Virus record (IMG/VR): IMGVR_UViG_3300017742_000147
Location: 1 to 22,030 of that record
DNA: 22,030 nt
Source: a virus
Reading direction: 5' to 3' (one strand)
Below the pieces are notes generated by a model. The model did not search any database. It worked only from the letters and a program-made list of their open reading frames with translations, and was not told the origin of the DNA. Of the stretch, positions 14,994 through 20,202 are shown piece by piece (positions within the stretch are counted from its first letter, which is position 1; the number at the start of each line of letters is the position of its first letter). A program made the translations under genes and the position numbers.

Positions 14994-16061
14994 ATGGCAG
15001 CTGCTTCACAAGAAACTTATAATAATATTAAGAAGGATGGTATTGCAAAACCATCAACTCCTGATGAAACACAAGATACCAGTGGTATTAGGTTGTGTTA
15101 TGCTTATAAAGGGTATAGAACAAGAGCATCTATCTATGAAAGAACACTTCCAGATAAACTCACAACAGCATTGTGTATTGATGGTCCTGCAGGTTCTGAT
15201 AATGCAATGACTTTCCATAATGATGGGAGAATTACTGTCATGACTGGAACAAGAGATCCTAATAAAGGTGCTGCTAGTGGAAGATTAAATATCACAACAT
15301 TTGGTGGTCTTCATAAGCATGAGGCCAGAGTTAATATGGAGTTTCACGAAGGTGATAATCAAAAACCACAGGGTGATGGACAAGCATTAAACATCATATG
15401 TTATGGAGATCATATAGATGAAGCTAAAGGATCAGAAAGAGTTATAAAAGCAAATATAATTAGAATCGAAGCTGTTGAAGAATTAGTTTTAGCGGGTGGA
15501 TCTATTAAAATTCAATCTCAGTCTGATATTGAGATGGCTGCTACTGCTATCAACTCTGCACAAATCAATAAGAAGGATATTATTCTAGGTCAGAAGATGA
15601 GTTTTGGTGCTGGAGAAGAAACTTCAGTCCAGTTTGACCCGAGATCTAATCAAGCTGTTGTTTCACCAGGTCATATTAGTCATGTTATTGCTGGAGACTA
15701 TAAACAATACATTGGTGGTGTATCTAACATCACTGCAGCAGGTGGCGTATTTGCTGTTCCTTTAGTAAAAGATAGATCTTCTTCATACAGTGTAAAATCT
15801 GTATTAGGTAACATCAGCACTAATGCTGTTGCAGGTGCAACTATCATGAATTCTGGTGCTGCCTTCACTGCTACTGCAGGTGCTGCTGCAACGATTGCTG
15901 CAGGTGGTACTTTCACTGCTACTTCGACTGGTGACATGACTCTTGCAGGTGCAGAAGTTAGTGTTACTGGTGGAGCAGCAGTTGGTATTACTGGCGGAGC
16001 AGACGTTTCTATCACTGGTGCAAACGTTCGCATTACTGGTGCATTAATTTACCTTAATTAA
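14994..16061 (+). CDS. Beta-helical cell-puncturing spike protein
   Basis: A 355-residue protein whose C-terminal half is a repetitive Thr/Val/Gly/Ala beta-helix. The end shows near-octad units with a V-x-x-T-G core (VSVTGGAA, VGITGGAD, VSITGAN, VRITGAL) before the final IYLN, the pattern of the gp5 C-terminal needle and VgrG spikes. Upstream are similar strands (TATAGAAATIAAGG, TFTATSTGDMTLAGAEV). The N-terminal 150 residues are a separate mixed domain (MTFHNDGRITVMTGTRD, then SGRLNITTFGGL). It likely trimerises into the needle that pierces the outer membrane. GGAGAT lies just upstream of the ATG. It is read directly after the OB-fold protein, its probable base. Confidence 0.78.
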   Translation: MAAASQETYNNIKKDGIAKPSTPDETQDTSGIRLCYAYKGYRTRASIYERTLPDKLTTALCIDGPAGSDNAMTFHNDGRITVMTGTRDPNKGAASGRLNITTFGGLHKHEARVNMEFHEGDNQKPQGDGQALNIICYGDHIDEAKGSERVIKANIIRIEAVEELVLAGGSIKIQSQSDIEMAATAINSAQINKKDIILGQKMSFGAGEETSVQFDPRSNQAVVSPGHISHVIAGDYKQYIGGVSNITAAGGVFAVPLVKDRSSSYSVKSVLGNISTNAVAGATIMNSGAAFTATAGAAATIAAGGTFTATSTGDMTLAGAEVSVTGGAAVGITGGADVSITGANVRITGALIYLN

Positions 16062-16066
16062 AAACT

Positions 16067-16348
16067 ATGATTTTTTGGATTGGATTCTTTGTTATGTTCT
16101 TCAACGAAGGATTCGTTATGATGAGACACGTATCACCGTGGTTCTCTAGACAAAGAGATAAATTTATTGAAAAGTATGGTGCAAACACATGGTATAGATT
16201 CCATGGTACACTTGACTATACTTGGATGGGACTAGTAGCTATTGGTTTGATTGTAAACTCCAATAGATTAATGCATGTGATGGCATTATTAACTTTCTGG
16301 GCACTATCTTTCGTTATATTTTACCTACCGAGATGGATTAGAAAATGA
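16067..16348 (+). CDS. Small integral membrane protein (93 aa)
   Basis: A 93-residue protein with probably three membrane segments: about residues 2-17 (IFWIGFFVMFFNEGF), 52-66 (WMGLVAIGLIVNSN) and 68-87 (LMHVMALLTFWALSFVIFYL). They are separated by a charged loop (SRQRDKFIEKYGANTWYRFH), and the end is basic (PRWIRK). It follows the spike gene by five bases and its stop overlaps the next gene (ATGA), so it can be transcribed with the late hub operon. Function unknown; an inner membrane role late in infection is plausible but unsupported by a family match. There is no signal peptidase site, so it should remain membrane-embedded. Confidence 0.7.
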   Translation: MIFWIGFFVMFFNEGFVMMRHVSPWFSRQRDKFIEKYGANTWYRFHGTLDYTWMGLVAIGLIVNSNRLMHVMALLTFWALSFVIFYLPRWIRK

Positions 16349-16575
16349 ATCAAATTACAGTTTTTATATACTTAATATGTTTTGTTAGTCTATTGGGAGC
16401 TACATTTGCGTTCATGTTTACTATGATGACATCAACACTTAAGGAATTTGATAAACCTAGGAAGACAAAAAAGACCGTATTACCCGCACCTCATCCTGAA
16501 ATGGAAGGAATTGAGTATGGGACAGAATTGCTAGTATTCAGAAGCGAAGACAATGATTCAGAGGATGATTTATAA
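16345..16575 (+). CDS. Small membrane-anchored protein with HPEM motif
   Basis: A 76-residue protein: residues 4-30 are one membrane segment (VFIYLICFVSLLGATFAFMF), followed by a basic stretch (KEFDKPRKTKKTV), then PAPHPEMEGIEYGTELLVF and an acidic tail (SEDNDSEDDL). The HPEM...G.ELL arrangement recalls small proteins I associate with picocyanobacteria, which would suggest host origin, but I cannot name a family. The topology is likely N-terminal anchor with the C-terminus in the cytoplasm, given the basic residues after the segment. The start overlaps the preceding stop by four bases. It ends the rightward late operon before the promoter of the outer membrane protein. Confidence 0.68.
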   Translation: MNQITVFIYLICFVSLLGATFAFMFTMMTSTLKEFDKPRKTKKTVLPAPHPEMEGIEYGTELLVFRSEDNDSEDDL

Positions 16576-16626
16576 GTAGAACTTATTATAATGGTAAGTA
16601 ATGCTCATAGCAAACTGGCACAAGGG

Positions 16627-16649
16627 GGGTTGATTTCTGGACTCAACCC
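16627..16649 (+). other. Hairpin in the gap after the late operon
   Basis: GGGTTGA (16627-16633) and TCAACCC (16643-16649) form a perfect 7-bp stem with a 9-base loop. No T-run follows, so it is not a standard intrinsic terminator, but its place between an operon end and a new promoter fits transcript end protection or pausing. A second, smaller stem GGTGC (16680-16684) / GCACC (16696-16700) follows. Confidence 0.45.
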
Positions 16650-16707
16650 TGATAAATTAACCTTGTAGCAATCAGAGAAGGTGCCTCAATTACTCGCACC
16701 AACTCAC

Positions 16708-16736
16708 TTGACGCGCTCTGCATCATGTGCTATACT
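16708..16736 (+). promoter_or_regulatory. Strong sigma70-type promoter for the outer membrane protein
   Basis: TTGACG (16708-16713), a 17-base spacer and TATACT (16731-16736) make a near-ideal sigma70 promoter, the same -35 box and spacing as at gp32. Transcription would start near 16743. No late motif is present, so early expression by host polymerase is expected. Confidence 0.75.
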
Positions 16737-16744
16737 TTTCAAGC

Positions 16745-16788
16745 AGTCGGAAACAACCGACTCTCCATCTGCGGGTAACCACTCCGCA
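16745..16788 (+). promoter_or_regulatory. Two-hairpin 5' leader of the outer membrane protein mRNA
   Basis: Stem 1 is AGTCGG (16745-16750) / CCGACT (16757-16762) with loop AAACAA. Stem 2 is TGCGG (16770-16774) / CCGCA (16784-16788) with a 9-base loop. An unstructured A-rich stretch and a good ribosome site GAGGA (16808-16812) follow. Stem 1 begins two bases after the predicted transcript start, a layout that often stabilises mRNA 5' ends. Confidence 0.5.
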
Positions 16789-16820
16789 AGTAAACAAACA
16801 TTTAAACGAGGAAAATTTCA

Positions 16821-17195
16821 ATGATCAAAACCGCATTTGCTGCCCTTGCAGCTGCTTCTGCAATCGCTGCTCCTGCCGCATTCGCTGGTCCTTACGTTAA
16901 CGTAGAGGCAAACTCTGGTTGGACGGGATCCGATTATTCTGGGACGAATACAGACCTTCACGTAGGGTATGAAGGCGCTCTTGGCGAATCTGCATCATAC
17001 TACGTCCAAGGCGGAGCTACCGTACTTTCTCCCGATGGCGGAGAATCTGACACTGTTCCTTCTGGTAAGGCAGGTATTGGCGTTGGCGTTACTGATGCTC
17101 TTGGTGTCTATGGCGAAGTCAGTTTCGTTGGTTCGGGTTCTGACAGCGTTGACCGTGGATACGGTACAAAGGCAGGTATCAAGTATTCATTCTGA
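16821..17195 (+). CDS. Secreted outer membrane beta-barrel (porin-like) small protein
   Basis: A 124-residue protein with a clear Sec signal peptide: basic start (MIKT), Ala-rich core to residue 20 and an A-F-A cleavage site, giving a mature protein of about 102 residues from G23. The mature part alternates polar and non-polar residues in short strands with Gly/Ser turns (GPYVNVEANSGWTGSDYSG, LHVGYEGALGES, YGEVSFVGSGSD) and ends in GIKYSF; a terminal Phe is the usual outer membrane barrel assembly signal. It would be exported by the host and inserted in its outer membrane, perhaps altering permeability or receptor use. It is a self-contained unit with strong promoter, structured leader and intrinsic terminator. 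Codon use looks more C-rich than in the AT-rich late genes around it. Confidence 0.78.
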   Translation: MIKTAFAALAAASAIAAPAAFAGPYVNVEANSGWTGSDYSGTNTDLHVGYEGALGESASYYVQGGATVLSPDGGESDTVPSGKAGIGVGVTDALGVYGEVSFVGSGSDSVDRGYGTKAGIKYSF

Positions 17196-17201
17196 TACTA
17201 G

Positions 17202-17229
17202 TTGCGTAATTGTAATGGTGTGATATAAT
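17202..17229 (+). promoter_or_regulatory. Extended -10 promoter overlapping the terminator
   Basis: A perfect TATAAT (17224-17229) with TG one base upstream (17221-17222) and a weak TTGCGT (17202-17207, 16-base spacer). The predicted start near 17236 lies inside the left arm of the terminator, so this transcript would carry only a shortened stem and could read through to the gene at 17289. Confidence 0.45.
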
Positions 17230-17232
17230 AAC

Positions 17233-17258
17233 AGGGAGTCTTAGGACTCCCTTTTTTT
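17233..17258 (+). terminator. Intrinsic terminator
   Basis: AGGGAGTC (17233-17240) and GACTCCCT (17245-17252) form a perfect 8-bp stem with loop TTAG, followed directly by a run of T residues to 17258. It is a textbook rho-independent terminator ending the outer membrane protein transcript. Confidence 0.92.
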
Positions 17259-17261
17259 ATT

Positions 17262-17268
17262 CTAAATA
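17262..17268 (+). promoter_or_regulatory. Late promoter motif CTAAATA
   Basis: CTAAATA lies 20 bases before the ATG at 17289, directly after the terminator. The spacing to the start codon is like that of gp26. It would drive the run of small genes from 17289 late in infection. Confidence 0.5.
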
Positions 17269-17288
17269 TCAACGTTAGTAATTAAAAT

Positions 17289-17603
17289 ATGCTTTCTACT
17301 CAATATAGATTAAGATTAGAAGGTATTTGCAAAAAAATTGCAAATAACGAACAGGTTGCTTTGCAAGACATGATCTGGGCAGAGAAACTTTCTAAATCTC
17401 ACACAACCGCAAGAGAATGGTTGCGGCAAGCTAGAAGACAATCCTCGCAAAATATAGAGGAGGGAAGTACCGATGATTTTTTGAATAGGATGGGTCTAGG
17501 AGATCCTGATCCATCCAAACACAAAACTAGATTTGACGGTGCTGACGATATTAAAGATTGGTTTCAACAGGATAAACCCGATGACTGGAGACAAAGAGAT
17601 TGA
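17289..17603 (+). CDS. Conserved-type cyanophage hypothetical protein (104 aa)
   Basis: A 104-residue soluble protein. The N-terminal half is helical and basic (LSTQYRLRLEGICKKIANNE, then LQDMIWAEKLSKSHTTAREW and LRQARRQSS). The C-terminal half is acidic and rich in Asp (GLGDPDPSKHKTRFDGADD, WFQQDKPDDW). The helical half could be a DNA- or protein-binding bundle. I recognise it only as the kind of short protein common in T4-like cyanophages near structural genes; I have no function for it. It is the first gene after the terminator, preceded by both a late motif and the promoter overlapping the terminator. Confidence 0.7.
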   Translation: MLSTQYRLRLEGICKKIANNEQVALQDMIWAEKLSKSHTTAREWLRQARRQSSQNIEEGSTDDFLNRMGLGDPDPSKHKTRFDGADDIKDWFQQDKPDDWRQRD

Positions 17604-17611
17604 GTAGCAAG

Positions 17612-17899
17612 ATGATGTTCCTAGTTGATGCTGGCAATGGCAGATGCATCACTCACGATGGATATATTCAACTTGGTAGTTTCTCCCATAGTGTAGAGAA
17701 GCATCTTGAGCTATGTCCCGAACAAGAATGGCAAGTAACATACTGGATGCCTGATCCATTCTATATGAGATACCCACGACCAAACTATCAGCATACTATG
17801 AAGGCGAACGAAGGTTCTCCTAAGACTGATAATGCTACTGATAGTAGACCTAGAGACTTTCCAGATCAAGCAACAAATAGATTAGAGAGAACATTATGA
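17612..17899 (+). CDS. Hypothetical protein (95 aa)
   Basis: From the ATG at 17612 the product is 95 residues: MMFLVDAGNGRCITHDGYIQ, then FSHSVEKHLELCPEQEW and VTYWMPDPFYMRYPRPNY, ending in a polar, probably disordered tail (SPKTDNATDSRPRDFPDQ). The folded part is about residues 1-55. A TTG at 17600 that overlaps the previous stop is an alternative start and would add four residues. No catalytic motif is evident and no family is recognised. The stop overlaps the next ATG (ATGA), so it belongs to a coupled chain of small genes. Confidence 0.62.
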   Translation: MMFLVDAGNGRCITHDGYIQLGSFSHSVEKHLELCPEQEWQVTYWMPDPFYMRYPRPNYQHTMKANEGSPKTDNATDSRPRDFPDQATNRLERTL

Positions 17900-18030
17900 A
17901 CGATTTTTTAGACAACCTAGCAGCAAACCAATATAAAAAACAAGATGATAGAGACACTATCAAAGAACTAAGAAGGGAAATTAATGAACTCAAATCACAA
18001 ATCGTAGTTTTAAAATCAATGAAACTATGA
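17896..18030 (+). CDS. Very small coiled-coil protein (44 aa)
   Basis: ATG at 17896-17898 overlaps the previous stop (ATGA), and 44 codons follow to a TGA at 18028-18030 that overlaps the next start in the same way. The product begins MNDFLDNLAANQYKKQ and continues with a heptad helix (IKELRREINELKSQIVVLKS). The double coupling and the clean coiled-coil pattern support a real gene. The next gene also begins MNDF. Function unknown; it resembles in size and type the coiled-coil peptide at 2978. Confidence 0.6.
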   Translation: MNDFLDNLAANQYKKQDDRDTIKELRREINELKSQIVVLKSMKL

Positions 18031-18266
18031 ATGATTTCAAGATTACTCCTCAAACATATATCGATATGAATAAGGAATTTGAAGAGGATGATATTCCTTT
18101 CCGAATTGCTGTTCCTACACAAGAGGCAATTGATAAATGGCAATCACAACCACCACAACACGTTGCTGTTGTTCATAATGTTGATATGGTTGCTGATATG
18201 TGGGCAGAGCACAATAGAATAGAAGAAGAACGTAAACTACAACTTGAGCTTGATCTAGGAGAATAA
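18027..18266 (+). CDS. Hypothetical acidic protein (79 aa)
   Basis: A 79-residue acidic protein with no membrane segment or cysteine: MNDFKITPQTYIDMNKEFEE, then DIPFRIAVPTQEAIDKWQSQ and VDMVADMWAEHNRIEEERK, ending LQLELDLGE. The last third is a charged helix. The start overlaps the preceding stop by four bases. I do not recognise it. It lies four bases upstream of the glutaredoxin-like gene, with GGAGAA at its 3' end serving as that gene's ribosome site. Confidence 0.62.
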   Translation: MNDFKITPQTYIDMNKEFEEDDIPFRIAVPTQEAIDKWQSQPPQHVAVVHNVDMVADMWAEHNRIEEERKLQLELDLGE

Positions 18267-18270
18267 ATTA

Positions 18271-18525
18271 ATGTCAAATTTAACAGCTGTAATTTATAGT
18301 AATGGTAGTCAAGAATGTGATCGCATGGCATCACTTTTAAAAGTATTACCTGATGTTGAAGATTTTCATAGATACGAACTAGATACGGATTTTACTAAAC
18401 AGCAATTTCAAATGGAATTTGGGAGTAATGCTACTTACCCTCAAATTTCAATAGGCAACAAGCATGTTGGTAGTATGCATGATACATTAAACTACATGAA
18501 AAACATACACATGCTTGACAAATAG
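18271..18525 (+). CDS. Glutaredoxin-like protein lacking the CxxC pair
   Basis: An 84-residue thioredoxin-fold protein of glutaredoxin type. It starts with strand TAVIYS, then the active-site region NGSQEC (residues 11-16), helix DRMASLLKVL, the TYP cis-proline signature (residues 55-57) in FGSNATYPQISIGNKHVGS and a final helix. Ordinary glutaredoxins have CPYC or CxxS at the position of NGSQEC; here the nucleophilic cysteine position is Asn or Gly, and only C16 remains, at the place of the resolving cysteine. Canonical disulfide exchange is thus doubtful; it may act as a monothiol variant or a binding protein. Cyanophages often carry glutaredoxins, for example for ribonucleotide reductase. 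GGAGAA is the ribosome site. Confidence 0.75.
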   Translation: MSNLTAVIYSNGSQECDRMASLLKVLPDVEDFHRYELDTDFTKQQFQMEFGSNATYPQISIGNKHVGSMHDTLNYMKNIHMLDK

Positions 18526-18566
18526 AATCAAATCATGTACAATTTAAACCATATGACCTTATTATC

Positions 18567-18764
18567 ATGAATTATAAACCCTATAGTATGGAGTGGAACA
18601 GGCGTCGTTACTTAGCAGAAGCGATTAAGACCTACTTTAATGATGATGTTGACCCTAACGTTATTGTTAACGATATTCGTGATGTTCTTACTGAGGAAAT
18701 TGATTACTATAGGGGACGTGCTGATGATCTACAACAAGTAATGGACGGTATTAACAATGACTAA
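18567..18764 (+). CDS. Conserved-type cyanophage small protein (65 aa)
   Basis: A 65-residue soluble acidic protein: MNYKPYSMEWNRRRYLAEAI, then KTYFNDDVDPNVIVNDIRDV and LTEEIDYYRGRADDLQQ. The start (MNYKPYSxEW..RRYL.EAI) is a pattern I associate with short cyanophage proteins that begin with an aromatic, basic patch followed by two or three helices. No function is known to me. The stop lies inside the next gene's start region (8-base overlap), showing coupling. There is no obvious ribosome site in the AT-rich bases before it. Confidence 0.65.
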   Translation: MNYKPYSMEWNRRRYLAEAIKTYFNDDVDPNVIVNDIRDVLTEEIDYYRGRADDLQQVMDGINND

Positions 18765-18897
18765 GAAAAGCTTTAAGAAAACAGATAAGAAAGGTCGTGA
18801 AGAGGAGTGGATTTGGGAAGAGAGTTCAGAACTCAAAGCATTTATCAAACAACAGTCAATCGTAAAACTGTCTGCACCACCCACACGCCCTGTTTAA
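18757..18897 (+). CDS. Very small basic/acidic protein (46 aa)
   Basis: ATG at 18757 lies inside the last codons of the previous gene, and 46 codons run to TAA at 18895-18897. The product begins with a Lys-rich tail (MTKKSFKKTDKKGREEE), then WIWEESSELKAFIKQQ, ending in a proline-containing segment (SAPPTRPV). GTAATGG at 18739-18745 is upstream, but no strong ribosome site is visible, so coupling is presumed. The overlap and the fully open frame support it moderately. Function unknown. Confidence 0.5.
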   Translation: MTKKSFKKTDKKGREEEWIWEESSELKAFIKQQSIVKLSAPPTRPV

Positions 18898-18899
18898 TC

Positions 18900-18908
18900 T
18901 GCTATACT
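18900..18908 (+). promoter_or_regulatory. Extended -10 promoter before tRNA-Leu
   Basis: TG-C-TATACT (TG at 18900-18901, TATACT at 18903-18908) is an extended -10 element; no good -35 box is visible. Transcription would start near 18915, right at the hairpin that precedes tRNA-Leu. Confidence 0.4.
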
Positions 18909-18916
18909 AAGGGAGT

Positions 18917-18962
18917 TGAGAGGTAAACTACAATGTGTTCTCATCCGCAGAACCGCCTCTCA
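18917..18962 (+). ncRNA. Nested hairpin leader upstream of tRNA-Leu
   Basis: An outer 7-bp stem, TGAGAGG (18917-18923) / CCTCTCA (18956-18962), encloses an inner 5-bp stem, GTTCT (18937-18941) / AGAAC (18949-18953), with a 7-base loop. It ends six bases before the tRNA and starts about where the promoter at 18900 would initiate. It may be a processed leader of the tRNA precursor or a small RNA. Confidence 0.4.
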
Positions 18963-18967
18963 CACTT

Positions 18968-19052
18968 GCGAGTATGGCGGAATCGGTAGACGCACCAGAC
19001 TTAAAATCTGTTGAGCATTGTGCTCGTGGGAGTTCAAGTCTCCCTACTCGCA
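18968..19052 (+). tRNA. tRNA-Leu (anticodon TAA)
   Basis: The acceptor stem GCGAGTA / TACTCGC (18968-18974, 19045-19051) is perfect, with discriminator A at 19052. The D arm is GCG...CGC with loop containing GG. The anticodon loop is CTTAAAA, anticodon TAA (codon TTA). A long variable arm GAGCA-TTG-TGCTC marks a class II tRNA. The T arm is GGGAG-TTCAAGT-CTCCC. No CCA is encoded. TTA is frequent in the AT-rich late genes here. Confidence 0.95.
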
Positions 19053-19087
19053 TTCTTGTTAAATAGAACATGAAACGCTGACAAAAG

Positions 19088-19348
19088 ATGAAGTATACCA
19101 TTAGCAGAAAACATTGTTTTGTTGACAACGAACCTGTTTTAATGTATTATATTCAGGAGATACCATTTGCTTTTGATGTTCTAGAAAGAGAAGATAAAGA
19201 AGACAAGTGGATCTTGTCTGAAGCAGCAATAAATCAAGAGTATACCTTAGAAGATATTTTTAAATTCTCTGATTATTTAATTGCTGAAGAATGTCATCCA
19301 GTTTTATTTGAATTAGATCTTGTTAATCCAGAGCTTATACCAGAATGA
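19088..19348 (+). CDS. Hypothetical acidic protein upstream of cpeT (86 aa)
   Basis: An 86-residue soluble acidic protein: MKYTISRKHCFVDNEPVLMY, then YIQEIPFAFDVLEREDKEDK and EAAINQEYTLEDIFKFSDYL, ending LFELDLVNPELIPE. It has two cysteines (C10, C63) not in a known motif. The ribosome site is weak (AAAAG). Its stop overlaps the cpeT start by four bases (ATGA), so the two are translated together and it may assist or accompany the lyase; this is inferred from coupling only. I do not recognise a family. Confidence 0.65.
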   Translation: MKYTISRKHCFVDNEPVLMYYIQEIPFAFDVLEREDKEDKWILSEAAINQEYTLEDIFKFSDYLIAEECHPVLFELDLVNPELIPE

Positions 19349-19860
19349 GTTTTATTGAATTATTGGTTGGGACATTTGCTAACAAACGTCAAGCACAATC
19401 CCATCCTACACGTTTTGCACACATTCGTGTTTCTCACCGTTTGATTGGAGAGAATCGTATATATGGAGAGCAAGCATACAACTATCTACTCAATCGTCCA
19501 TATCGTCAGTTCGTGATTGATGTGGTTCAGGATGGAGAAGAGTACCATCTCAAGAACTACGAGATTGCAAACCCTCTTCAGTTTGCAGAGTGTAAAGGAA
19601 TCGAAACAATTACAGAAGACATGTTGACATACCGCGAGGGTTGTGATATTATTATGAGACAGACAGGCACAGAATCTTACTTCGGTGGAACATCTACCTG
19701 CCACTGTAATGTCAATTGGAATGGTATTGATACTTTTGTCCAGAATGAGGTAAGACTCACTAAGGACGAATACCATGTAACTGACAAAGGATTACATGTA
19801 GAAAACCATACTAAAGTATGGGGTTCTGATTACGGAGCATTTAAATTCGTAAGGCAGTGA
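19345..19860 (+). CDS. cpeT: CpeT/CpcT-type phycobiliprotein lyase (auxiliary metabolic gene)
   Basis: A 171-residue protein matching the CpcT/CpeT lyase family: GTFANKRQAQSHPTRFAHIR, then YGEQAYNYLLNRPYRQFVID, VVQDGEEYHLKNYEI with NP following, and later REGCDIIMRQTGTESYFGGT. The family attaches or chaperones bilins on phycobiliproteins such as phycoerythrin; T4-like cyanophages carry cpeT as an auxiliary metabolic gene and it may help keep light harvesting or pigment turnover during infection. It is somewhat shorter than cyanobacterial versions, as in other phage copies. It lies between tRNA-Leu and tRNA-Thr, the stop being only seven bases from tRNA-Thr. Whether it keeps lyase activity cannot be told from sequence. 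Confidence 0.88.
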   Translation: MSFIELLVGTFANKRQAQSHPTRFAHIRVSHRLIGENRIYGEQAYNYLLNRPYRQFVIDVVQDGEEYHLKNYEIANPLQFAECKGIETITEDMLTYREGCDIIMRQTGTESYFGGTSTCHCNVNWNGIDTFVQNEVRLTKDEYHVTDKGLHVENHTKVWGSDYGAFKFVRQ

Positions 19861-19867
19861 TGCCGTC

Positions 19868-19939
19868 GCCTGATTAGCTCAGTGGTAGAGCAACGCTTTT
19901 GTAAAGCGTAGGTCGTCAGTTCAAATCTGACATTAGGCT
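19868..19939 (+). tRNA. tRNA-Thr (anticodon TGT)
   Basis: The acceptor stem GCCTGAT / ATTAGGC pairs with one G-T wobble; discriminator T. The D arm is GCTC...GAGC. The anticodon stem is ACGCT / AGCGT with loop TTTGTAA, anticodon TGT (codon ACA). The T arm is GTCAG-TTCAAAT-CTGAC. The 72-base gene begins eight bases after the cpeT stop, and no CCA is encoded. Confidence 0.95.
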
Positions 19940-19940
19940 T

Positions 19941-20091
19941 TAGAGATTGATCATCTCTATAGGGAGTGACTGAATAAACTTACTGGCATACTGCTGGTTA
20001 AGGTGATGAGACACAGGTGGTGCTGCTATCTTAGGATATGAACCGACCAACCAGTCGGGTCTCAGGCAAAGATGAATTACTCTGTAGTAAT
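19941..20091 (+). ncRNA. Structured non-coding region, possible small RNA with pseudoknot
   Basis: No convincing gene lies between 19940 and 20202. Successive helices are: TAGAGAT (19941-19947) / ATCTCTA (19953-19959); TGAGAC (20007-20012) / GTCTCA (20059-20064), enclosing CCGAC (20043-20047) / GTCGG (20054-20058) directly stacked on it; and ATTACT (20076-20081) / AGTAAT (20086-20091). The loop AACCA (20049-20053) of the inner hairpin is complementary to TGGTT (19995-19999), giving a possible long-range pseudoknot. Together this suggests a folded RNA co-transcribed with tRNA-Thr, but there is no covariation evidence. Confidence 0.4.
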
Positions 20092-20135
20092 GCCCGTCTT
20101 TTGTTGGTACACAGAAATCCAACCTCCCACCCCTA

Positions 20136-20192
20136 TAACTCAATCGGTAGAGTTAGCGTAAAGCGTCAAAACCGAAATATTATGCTATTGCA
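20136..20192 (+). pseudogene. Possible degenerate tRNA
   Basis: ATAACTCAATCGGTAGAGTT (20142-20161) looks like a D arm with its flanking positions 8-9, and GCAAATC (20188-20194) resembles a T-loop. No acceptor or anticodon stem can be formed between them, so at most it is a decayed tRNA in the tRNA cluster. Confidence 0.3.
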
Positions 20193-20202
20193 AATCTGAA
20201 AA

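Noticed and set aside
15698-16033. Minus-strand 111-residue Ala/Pro/Val-rich frame inside the spike gene
   Set aside because: It is the mirror of the repetitive beta-helix codons; the repeat creates a stop-free antisense frame.
16630-16658. TTGATT-17-TAAATT as another promoter before the outer membrane gene
   Set aside because: The -10 is poor and the -35 lies within a perfect hairpin; the promoter at 16708-16736 is much better.
16591-16668. A 25-codon frame before the outer membrane protein promoter
   Set aside because: No ribosome site, very short, and it spans the hairpin at 16627-16649; the structure explains the sequence better.
18928-19128. Minus-strand 66-residue frame across tRNA-Leu
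   Set aside because: It is the antisense of a perfect tRNA and of its leader hairpin.
19940-20143. Minus-strand 67-residue frame in the gap after tRNA-Thr
   Set aside because: No promoter or ribosome site, and no family-like pattern; the strand holds RNA-type helices instead.
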